Source: Bacillota bacterium
Lineage (GTDB): Bacteria; Bacillota; DTU025
NCBI GenBank assembly: GCA_012842765.1
Contig: DUWJ01000026.1
Coordinates: 1 to 6,542 of the forward strand
DNA: 6,542 nucleotides
Direction: 5' to 3'
Positions 1 to 6,009 of the stretch are shown here, one piece after another (the first letter of the stretch is position 1; every line of letters begins with the position of its first letter). A program made the position numbers and the translations under genes. The notes under the pieces are model-generated. The model was not told where the DNA came from. It was given only the letters and a program-made list of their open reading frames with translations, and did no database searches.

Positions 1-1417
1 AGAGCTCTCCCGCTCCGCACGCCGACCCTATTAGCATGTTCGACCTTGCCCGCTCGAGTTCGCTCCTGGGAATCCTGGGATGGCGATAAAAATGTTCCAG
101 GTGGGAGAGGGATATCAACCGGTAAAGATCACGGAGACCTTCGAGGTTCTTAGCAAGCAACGTGACATGGTATGTATGTCCGTTTTCATCAGAGGGGTCA
201 TCGACAAGATAGCCCTCTATCCCATATATCACCTTTATCCCATGCTTTCGCGCCACATTGTAGGCATCGGGAAAAGCTTGTGCTACACCGTGGTCTGTTA
301 TAGCGATAGCAAGATGGTCCCACGACGCCGCGCGCACCACGGCATCTTCAACATTGCACACCGAATCCATCGAACTCATCTTCGTATGCAAATGCAACTC
401 CACACGCTTTTCAGAGGCCAAATCCATCTTTTCCTCTATCTGGTGGGGAACAATGTCAGACGCCATTAGAACTATCTCACGAGCATAGTGGTCGTATTGA
501 ACCTCTCCTCTGACACGAACCCATTGGCCGCTCTCCAGATAAAACCTGGACTCATCCTCGCGGAAGAAACACTTACACATTATAGAGTCGGATTTGTCGG
601 TAATGGCAAATTCCGTAATAATGAAGCCGTTTCGCGTATGCCTCTCCTCAAATTTGAAGACTTGTCCCGCAACGACAACCTTCTTCTGCCCTTCATGCAG
701 CTCCGAAATGGACTGCGGAGAATCTGAGATCATTCTCCCCAGTATGGCGCCTTCTGCGGGCTTCCCCCTCGAGCGTCGCCGACCAGGCGACCTCGAACTA
801 CTCCCTTGCCGTTCCGCCTTAGCAGAGACAACGCTTTCCAGCGGGGCCATCGGCTCATCAAGCTCGACAGGAACGGCAGGCTCTTCAAACTCGCCGACTT
901 CGATTTTGACTTTTGGGCAATGGCCACATAGTTCCGAAAACGCTTGAGCAATATCGCGGTCGCCAGCTTTCTCCTTCAGCTTGGCAACTTGTACAACCCC
1001 TGGAACTTCGACAATGACACCTACCGAATCGGCCCGGCATCGAGCCTGAGCCAGCCAAACGCCGACGCTCGGCGAGTTCTTGCACACCCGTTCGACCACA
1101 TCAGGCCAGTACTTCTCTATTATCTCGTCACTTGGAGTCCAATCGTCAGGGCCACCTGACGCGGGCTCAACAGAGACAGTGATTGCATTTCCTAAAACTT
1201 TTCGAAAAGCGGCACATATCTGATCGATGCACTCAGCTCCAGGAAAAACAGCGCCGGCCAGGCGCACTGTCCAATGCTTTGACTCCGAATCTATACAGAT
1301 AGTATCTATTGAGCAGGAGTCATACAAGGCCAGCGGAACACTCATGCCGGCAGATTTGAATATATGTTTGAGTTGAGCCTTTTCACTAGATGGACGAAGG
1401 ACAAATACCGTAGACAA
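1..1417 (-). CDS. polC: DNA polymerase III subunit alpha, PolC type (N-terminal part, lacks inserted exonuclease domain)
   Basis: Replicative DNA polymerase of Gram-positive bacteria, acting in the cytoplasm at the replication fork. One open frame gives 472 residues and runs off the left edge, so the catalytic palm, fingers and C-terminal domains are not visible. Order seen: N-terminal domain (about 1-175), a low-complexity linker rich in Ser and Arg (about 180-222), an OB-fold domain (about 225-325; VVVAGQVFKFEER, FAITDKSDSIMCKCF, GQWVRVRGEVQYD), then the PHP domain starting at EKRVELHLHT (337-345) with ITDHG (373-377), PDAYNVARKHGIKVIYGIE (383-401) and SLSHLEHFYRHPRIPRSEL (436-454), all very close to PolC. 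Between YLVDD (403-407) and YHVTLLAKN (416-424) only 8 residues occur; the usual DnaQ-like exonuclease insertion is absent. Start: TTG at 1417, 6 nt after GGAGGG; a second TTG at 1420 is only 3 nt away and is preceded by an in-frame TAG. It lies 28 nt after the glycosyltransferase. Family assignment is very secure; the exact start is less so. Confidence 0.96.
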   Translation of the reverse strand, partial: MSTVFVLRPSSEKAQLKHIFKSAGMSVPLALYDSCSIDTICIDSESKHWTVRLAGAVFPGAECIDQICAAFRKVLGNAITVSVEPASGGPDDWTPSDEIIEKYWPDVVERVCKNSPSVGVWLAQARCRADSVGVIVEVPGVVQVAKLKEKAGDRDIAQAFSELCGHCPKVKIEVGEFEEPAVPVELDEPMAPLESVVSAKAERQGSSSRSPGRRRSRGKPAEGAILGRMISDSPQSISELHEGQKKVVVAGQVFKFEERHTRNGFIITEFAITDKSDSIMCKCFFREDESRFYLESGQWVRVRGEVQYDHYAREIVLMASDIVPHQIEEKMDLASEKRVELHLHTKMSSMDSVCNVEDAVVRAASWDHLAIAITDHGVAQAFPDAYNVARKHGIKVIYGIEGYLVDDPSDENGHTYHVTLLAKNLEGLRDLYRLISLSHLEHFYRHPRIPRSELERARSNMLIGSACGAGEL

Positions 1418-1423
1418 CAACTA

Positions 1424-1429
1424 CCCTCC
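1424..1429 (-). promoter_or_regulatory. Ribosome binding site of polC
   Basis: GGAGGG on the minus strand. Its spacing of 6 nt to the TTG at 1417, against 3 nt to the TTG at 1420, favours the second TTG as start codon. A TTG start on a replicative polymerase suggests limited initiation, but this is inference. Confidence 0.7.
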
Positions 1430-1445
1430 AGCAATCCGGCGGGCC

Positions 1446-2075
1446 CTAATCCCAATCAACGATTGATTTGAGGACCTCCCAGTACATTCGGGCACGTGAG
1501 GCCATACCCTTTACAGTGCCCATCTTCTCTTCTTTCATCACATGAGTCAGTCTCGGAAGCTTCACGTCAACCACCTTGAGCCCGGATTCCTTGGCATGTC
1601 GCGTCAGCACGGCCTCAACTCCGAATCTGGAAATGTCGAGCTCCAAACCTTCCAACACGCTGCGCTTGATAGCCCTCTGCCCCGACAGCCAAGGCGTCAA
1701 GGCCTGCGCAAGGTCGGTGGCTGTGCGTCCATTGCCAAAAATCCCGATCGTCATATCCGCTTCCCCACTGCAAACCGGTTCGATCAGGGCGTTCACATGA
1801 TCAACGGTCAACCCAATGAGGTCAGCATCTAGAAAGAGAATCACATCTCCCAGTGTAGCCTCGAGTCCCCGCGCTACAGCCCCACCTTTGCCCGTATTCT
1901 CCCCAAGCCTTATGACATTCGCTCCATGGGCTCTGGCTACTTCAGCAGTATCATCATCAGAGCCATCATCTACAACTATGATCTCGTCCACCAGAGGGCT
2001 CGCACGCACGACATCAAGCACTGACGCAATTCTAGGTCCCTCGTTGTACGCGGGAATGATTGCGGCTACACGCAT
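1446..2075 (-). CDS. Glycosyltransferase family 2 protein (GT-A fold), substrate unknown
   Basis: Predicted soluble 209-residue nucleotide-sugar-dependent glycosyltransferase. It has the GT-A signature in order: IIPAYNE near the N-terminus (6-12), VVDDGSDDDT (34-43) for nucleotide binding, GENTGKGGAVARGL (58-71), and the metal-binding DxD as FLDADL (81-86, Asp83 and Asp85). A later block SGQRAIKR (131-138) and FGVEAVLTRHA (151-161) resemble the acceptor side of small GT2 enzymes of the dolichol-phosphate-mannose-synthase or glucosyl-3-phosphoglycerate-synthase kind. No transmembrane segment or signal peptide is seen, so it acts in the cytoplasm or at the inner membrane face. The ATG at 2075 was chosen because a perfect AGGAGGTGA ends 5 nt before it; a GTG at 2084 lies inside that Shine-Dalgarno and is rejected. 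It starts 12 nt after proS and is followed by polC after 28 nt. This gene is not in the classical proS-polC order, and neither donor nor acceptor can be named from sequence. Confidence 0.9.
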   Translation of the reverse strand: MRVAAIIPAYNEGPRIASVLDVVRASPLVDEIIVVDDGSDDDTAEVARAHGANVIRLGENTGKGGAVARGLEATLGDVILFLDADLIGLTVDHVNALIEPVCSGEADMTIGIFGNGRTATDLAQALTPWLSGQRAIKRSVLEGLELDISRFGVEAVLTRHAKESGLKVVDVKLPRLTHVMKEEKMGTVKGMASRARMYWEVLKSIVDWD

Positions 2076-2080
2076 GCTTG

Positions 2081-2089
2081 TCACCTCCT
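2081..2089 (-). promoter_or_regulatory. Strong ribosome binding site of the glycosyltransferase, overlapping the proS stop codon
   Basis: AGGAGGTGA, a full match to the anti-Shine-Dalgarno complement, begins inside the TAG stop codon of proS (2088-2090) and lies 5 nt before the ATG at 2075. A ribosome terminating on proS would sit on this site, so translational coupling is likely. It decides the start in favour of 2075. Confidence 0.85.
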
Positions 2090-3827
2090 ACTCGGGCATG
2101 AGCGCTGCAAGTTCACGATCCACGATCTCTTTGACACGCACTGCAACATTCTCGATCTTTACAAGCTCAACGGTGCCGTCACGCCTCATGCTCACCTCAA
2201 CTTCGCCGTCTCCGAGGTGTTTGGGCCCTACTATCACGCGAATAGGAAATCCGATCAAATCGGCGTCCTTAAACTTCACCCCCGGGCGCTCGTCTCGATC
2301 GTCCATAACGGCTTCCACTCCATGCTTGCACAGTTCGGAATATATCCGCTCTGCGGCTTCCACTTGCGCGCTTTCCGAAGTATTCAGCGGCATAACCACG
2401 GCCTGATATGGAGCCACCGACATCGGCCATATTATGCCATCGTCATCATGATGCTCCTCAATGACGGAGGCAACCGTGCGCGTGATTCCTATTCCATAGC
2501 ATCCCATTATTATCGGATGCTCGACTCCACCCTCATCAAGGTATTTTGCCCCTAAAGCAGAACTATATTTCGTCCCAAGCTTAAACAGGTGGCCAACCTC
2601 TACGCCACGCGCCCCGCAGAGCTCCGCTCCACATCTAGGACAGGCATCGCCGGCGACCACATTTCTTATATCTGCAACGATATCTGCTGTATAGTCTACA
2701 CCATACTCTGCACCTACCAGGTGCGCATCGACGGCATTGGCCCCAACCACGGCATCCTCAACAACAGTTGCCTCCCAATCGGCAACGATCTTGATTCGCT
2801 CCCTAAGCCCAACCGGCCCTGTGAACCCAACAGGCGCACCGCTTACGCGCTCAATCACTTCAGGCGTGGCAAGCTCCAGCTCACGACAGCCCAAAACCCT
2901 TTTGAGTTTGGCCTCGTTAAGATCGCGGTCCCCGCGCACTATGGCAGCTACGGGTGTACCGTCTGCCACGTAGACAAGAGTTTTCAGCAGCACCCGAGGC
3001 TCCACCTTGAGATAGCCTGTAACCTCCTCGATAGTCCGCATACCCGGTGTCGATATCTTCCTTATTCCAGTACGAACTTTCTCGGTGTCAGCAACCCTCT
3101 CTGCCGGCTTAGCCGATTCAGCGCGCTCAACGTTAGCCGCATATCCACACGCGTCGCAGAAAACCAGGGCATCTTCGCCAACCTCCGACACAACCATAAA
3201 CTCATGGTTCTGGCTTCCGCCAATTGCTCCGGCGTCGGCTTCAACCACCCTATAGTCCACACCGCATCTGGAAAACACCCTGCAATAGGCCTCATACATC
3301 TTCTCGTAACTGCGGTCAAGGCCCTCATTATCCCTGTCAAAGCTGTATGCGTCCTTCATTATAAACTCGCGCGAACGCATTACCCCAAAACGCGGCCTGA
3401 TCTCGTCCCGATATTTCGTCTGGATCTGATAGAGGATCTTCGGCAACTGTCGGTACGACCTTATTTCATCCCTCACCGTTACCGTGATTATCTCTTCATG
3501 CGTAGGTCCAAGGCACATTTCCCTTCCGTTTCGATCCTTAAGACGGAACATCTCGCTGCCGTAATCATCCCATCTGCCCGTTTCGCGCCATATGTCGGCG
3601 GACTGAATGGCTGGCATGAGAACCTCCTGCGCTCCCTGCCTATCCATCTCCTCACGGACTATCTTTTCTACCTTGCGAACCACACGACAACCGAGATGAA
3701 GGTAAGAATAAACCCCAGAGACAGTCTTTCTTACCATACCCGCCCTTAGCATCAGCTGATGGCTCGGAATATCCGCCTCGGACGGCACTTCCCGCAACGT
3801 AGGCGCAAACATCTGCGACATCCTCAT
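2088..3827 (-). CDS. proS: Proline--tRNA ligase (bacterial type, with editing domain)
   Basis: Class II aminoacyl-tRNA synthetase that charges tRNA-Pro with proline in the cytoplasm. At 579 residues it matches the usual bacterial form (about 570). It opens with MRMSQMFAPTLREVP and SHQLMLRAGMVRKTVSGVYS (22-41). The catalytic core has GPTHEE (107-112), motif 2 as RPRFGVMRSREFIMKDAYSF (144-163), and motif 3 within MGCYGIGITRTVASVIEEH (441-459). The INS editing domain, which removes alanine mischarged on tRNA-Pro in the family, occupies about 225-405 and keeps the conserved Lys282 of LLKTLVYVAD. The anticodon-binding domain follows (about 470-575) with DDRDERPGVKFKDADLIGFP (509-528). Two Cys pairs (224/227 and 396/399) bracket the editing domain. 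Start ATG at 3827 lies 10 nt after AGGAG; the ATG at 3821 would be 16 nt away. It begins 22 nt after ispG ends and shares its stop codon region with the next ribosome binding site. No truncation or frameshift. Confidence 0.98.
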   Translation of the reverse strand: MRMSQMFAPTLREVPSEADIPSHQLMLRAGMVRKTVSGVYSYLHLGCRVVRKVEKIVREEMDRQGAQEVLMPAIQSADIWRETGRWDDYGSEMFRLKDRNGREMCLGPTHEEIITVTVRDEIRSYRQLPKILYQIQTKYRDEIRPRFGVMRSREFIMKDAYSFDRDNEGLDRSYEKMYEAYCRVFSRCGVDYRVVEADAGAIGGSQNHEFMVVSEVGEDALVFCDACGYAANVERAESAKPAERVADTEKVRTGIRKISTPGMRTIEEVTGYLKVEPRVLLKTLVYVADGTPVAAIVRGDRDLNEAKLKRVLGCRELELATPEVIERVSGAPVGFTGPVGLRERIKIVADWEATVVEDAVVGANAVDAHLVGAEYGVDYTADIVADIRNVVAGDACPRCGAELCGARGVEVGHLFKLGTKYSSALGAKYLDEGGVEHPIIMGCYGIGITRTVASVIEEHHDDDGIIWPMSVAPYQAVVMPLNTSESAQVEAAERIYSELCKHGVEAVMDDRDERPGVKFKDADLIGFPIRVIVGPKHLGDGEVEVSMRRDGTVELVKIENVAVRVKEIVDRELAALMPE

Positions 3828-3837
3828 CGTAAACCAA

Positions 3838-3844
3838 CTCCTCT
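3838..3844 (-). promoter_or_regulatory. Ribosome binding site of proS
   Basis: AGAGGAG in the short ispG-proS gap, 10 nt before the ATG at 3827. It supports that ATG over the in-frame ATG two codons later. Confidence 0.65.
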
Positions 3845-3849
3845 AGCAG

Positions 3850-4929
3850 TTAACCGTGTGACTTCTCGTGCCGGTTCGCCGCCATCGATTCGGCGGCCTC
3901 CACGAGCGCCCCTACCATCTCTGCCTCCCGGACTTTGCGAACCACCCTCCCGCCCGAGAAGATCAGGCCTACCCCGTTTCCACATGCAAGCCCAACATCT
4001 GCTTCGCTCGCCTCTCCGGGCCCGTTCACCTCGCATCCCATTATAGCAACTACGAGTGGTGCGTCCAGGTGCGACAAGCCATCCTTGACTTCCTTCACAA
4101 TGCCCGCAAGATCAGTTCTACACCTTCCACATGTCGGACACGACACTATCGTTGGTCCGAATCGCCTCAGGCCAAGGCTGGCAAGGATCTCACGGCCCGC
4201 GATTACTTCATCCCGGGGATCTCCAGTGAGACTCACCCTGATCGTATCCCCCAATCCTTCAGAAAGAACCATCCCAATACCGATAGCCGACTTAATGAGA
4301 CCGCCGGGGGGCGGGCCTGCTTCAGTGATTCCCACATGAAGAGGATACGGCGCCCTACGCGCGATCAATCGGTATGCTTCCGTCGTTCTCTTAACGTCCG
4401 ACGCCTTGAGTGAAAGGACAATCGATTCAAATCCTTCCCTTTCAAGGAGACTGACATGGCGGAGAGCGGCCTCCACCATGGCCTCGGGAGTACGGCCATA
4501 CTTTGACACCAAGTCGGCTGGGAGCGAGCCTGCATTCACTCCTATGCGAATGGGGATACCCCTGTCTGCGGCCGCATGAGCGACCTCTCGAACCCTGTCT
4601 GCACCCCCGATGTTGCCGGGGTTGATGCGCAATTTATCGACGCCCGCCTCTATGCTGGCCAAAGCCAACTTGTAGTTGAAGTGTATGTCGGCCACCAACG
4701 GGACGCTAGATGCTTTGCGTATGCTCCGCAAGGAGTCGGCTGCTTCCTCATCTGGGACAGCAACCCTAACAATCTCGCATCCCACAGCGGCAAGCTGCCG
4801 GATCTGCTTGATGGCAGCATCAGCATCACGCGTATCAGCTGTAGTCATTGACTGGACAGAAATAGGGGCGCCGCCCCCTATCGGAACAGATCCTGCCATT
4901 ACCTGTCTTGTCTCTTCGCGAGTCGCCAT
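3850..4929 (-). CDS. ispG: (E)-4-hydroxy-3-methylbut-2-enyl-diphosphate synthase
   Basis: Iron-sulfur enzyme of the MEP isoprenoid pathway; the family converts 2-C-methyl-D-erythritol 2,4-cyclodiphosphate to HMBPP in the cytoplasm. With the chosen start it is 359 residues, normal for the short bacterial form without the plant insert. The TIM-barrel half shows VPIGGGAPISVQSMT (15-29), VADIHFNYKLAL (79-90), KLRINPGNIG (99-108), and IKSAIGIGMVLSEGLGDTIR (212-231). The 4Fe-4S half has CPTC (Cys264, Cys267) and MGCEVNGPGEA (297-307) with Cys299 and the catalytic Glu306, the three cluster cysteines and acid expected. An extra Cys270 makes CxxCxxC. ATG at 4929 is preferred over an in-frame ATG at 4965 because AGGCGGTG lies 8 nt before it, nothing similar precedes 4965, and family members begin close to this point. 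It starts 39 nt after rseP and ends 22 nt before proS. Dxr, another enzyme of the same pathway, is two genes upstream. Confidence 0.97.
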   Translation of the reverse strand: MATREETRQVMAGSVPIGGGAPISVQSMTTADTRDADAAIKQIRQLAAVGCEIVRVAVPDEEAADSLRSIRKASSVPLVADIHFNYKLALASIEAGVDKLRINPGNIGGADRVREVAHAAADRGIPIRIGVNAGSLPADLVSKYGRTPEAMVEAALRHVSLLEREGFESIVLSLKASDVKRTTEAYRLIARRAPYPLHVGITEAGPPPGGLIKSAIGIGMVLSEGLGDTIRVSLTGDPRDEVIAGREILASLGLRRFGPTIVSCPTCGRCRTDLAGIVKEVKDGLSHLDAPLVVAIMGCEVNGPGEASEADVGLACGNGVGLIFSGGRVVRKVREAEMVGALVEAAESMAANRHEKSHG

Positions 4930-4937
4930 TTGACAAA

Positions 4938-4945
4938 CACCGCCT
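4938..4945 (-). promoter_or_regulatory. Ribosome binding site of ispG
   Basis: AGGCGGTG, one mismatch from AGGAGGTG, 8 nt before the ATG at 4929. It is the argument for the shorter ispG start. Confidence 0.6.
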
Positions 4946-4968
4946 GATCTGGCAGTAAGCCGCATAGT

Positions 4969-6009
4969 CTACATGCGTTGAACCATAATCCTCGAAATAT
5001 CGCTCACAGTAGCATACACGAGCAAGAGCATGAGCAACGCTAGCCCGATAAACCTGAGAAAACCCTCTACTTGAGGAGAAAGCGGCTTCCCCCTCACAGC
5101 TTCGATGATCAGAAACAGAACCCATCCGCCATCGAGAAAAGGAATTGGCATCAGATTGAGCAGCCCCAGGCTTGTAGAGATGAGGGCCACAAGCATCATC
5201 AAGCTCGGAAAGCCGGCCCGGGCCGCCTGCGCCGACATGCCAGCTATCCCTACAGGGCCCGCCACCTCGGGCTTGACCCTTCCCGCAAGCGCCGCTCCCA
5301 TCGAAGCCAAGGTAGTGTCGACTATCCCCCATGTATACCTCAACGAACCAACTATGGCAGCGCCCGTCCCAGTCTTGCTATAGACCTCTACGAGGCTCAT
5401 ACCTACCCGACCTATATTCTCCTCTGCATCGCGGATAGGGGTCACATCGATGATGATCGTCTCCCCATCGCGCAATGCCTCCACTATGAGTTTCTTTCCC
5501 GCGCTCGAAGCCACGGTGTTTATAAACCCAGCCACACTCGCTACGGGCTTTCCGTCTATGCTTACTATCTTGTCGCCCGACTCAAACCCTGCTGCCTCCG
5601 CCGGACTTCCATCGAAGACTTCGACAACTGATGCCATGGGGACACCGTATGACGAGAAGAGAACCGAGAGTATGACCACGGCAAGGACGAAGTTCATAAG
5701 CGGCCCCGCGACAACTATGAGCACTCTCTGCCATATAGGGCGGTTGAGGAAGCTCCTGGGATCATCCTCCTCCATCTGCTCCTCCGGGAGGTCCGAATCG
5801 TCCATACCTGCAAGCCTGCACATGCCCCCTAGTGGGAGGGCTCGCACGGCATAGAGCGTCTCCCCTCTCTTCCAAGAAAACAGCTGGGGTCCGAAACCAA
5901 TGGCAAATTCGTAGACCTTCACCCCACAAGCTCTCGCCGCGGCGAAATGACCATACTCGTGGACAAGCACGACAATTCCAAGCACCACCAAGAAGGCTAG
6001 CGCGTACAT
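4969..6009 (-). CDS. rseP: Site-2-type intramembrane zinc metalloprotease (M50, RseP/RasP family)
   Basis: Membrane protease that cleaves within the membrane; family members cut anti-sigma factors and remnant signal peptides. The 346-residue protein has a first membrane segment (about 2-22) carrying the zinc motif HEYGH (17-21), then KVYEFAIGFGPQLFSWKRGE (31-50) and RALPLGGMCRLAGM (56-69) typical of the family. A second segment follows (about 96-118) with VVAGPLMNF, then one PDZ domain (about 124-193; SPAEAAGFESGDKIVSIDG). A third segment (about 269-289) leads to NLMPIPFLDGG (285-295), whose Asp is the third zinc ligand, and a fourth segment closes the protein (about 317-338). The residue after LDGG is Trp where Arg, His or Lys is more usual. 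Only one PDZ domain is present, as in Gram-positive RasP. Start ATG at 6009 lies 8 nt after AGGAAGG; the ATG at 6045 would add 12 residues with no hydrophobic logic and overlap dxr by 49 nt. With this start the overlap with dxr is 13 nt, suggesting coupled translation. Confidence 0.95.
   Translation of the reverse strand: MYALAFLVVLGIVVLVHEYGHFAAARACGVKVYEFAIGFGPQLFSWKRGETLYAVRALPLGGMCRLAGMDDSDLPEEQMEEDDPRSFLNRPIWQRVLIVVAGPLMNFVLAVVILSVLFSSYGVPMASVVEVFDGSPAEAAGFESGDKIVSIDGKPVASVAGFINTVASSAGKKLIVEALRDGETIIIDVTPIRDAEENIGRVGMSLVEVYSKTGTGAAIVGSLRYTWGIVDTTLASMGAALAGRVKPEVAGPVGIAGMSAQAARAGFPSLMMLVALISTSLGLLNLMPIPFLDGGWVLFLIIEAVRGKPLSPQVEGFLRFIGLALLMLLLVYATVSDISRIMVQRM

Noticed and set aside
80..947. 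Plus-strand frames at 80-469, 488-727 and 594-947, in a stretch that might look like intergenic DNA with small genes
   Set aside because: The minus strand here encodes highly conserved PolC OB-fold and PHP sequence. The plus-strand translations show no family features.
730..1085. Short minus-strand frames at 730-951 and 885-1085, which could suggest small genes or a broken polC
   Set aside because: They are out-of-frame readings of polC. The polC frame itself is continuous from 1417 to the left edge with no stop, so there is neither a frameshift nor extra genes.
1418..1445. GC-rich glycosyltransferase-polC gap (contains GGGCCC) as a possible terminator
   Set aside because: The palindrome is only 6 nt, there is no stem of useful length and no T-run follows. 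The gap just holds the polC ribosome binding site.
2589..3749. Plus-strand open frame of 386 codons antisense to proS
   Set aside because: It lies wholly inside the well-supported proS gene on the opposite strand. The translation has no recognisable domain and shows the skewed composition of a shadow frame.
4930..4965. Longer ispG start at 4965
   Set aside because: There is no Shine-Dalgarno sequence before it, and the extra 12 residues do not match the usual IspG N-terminus.
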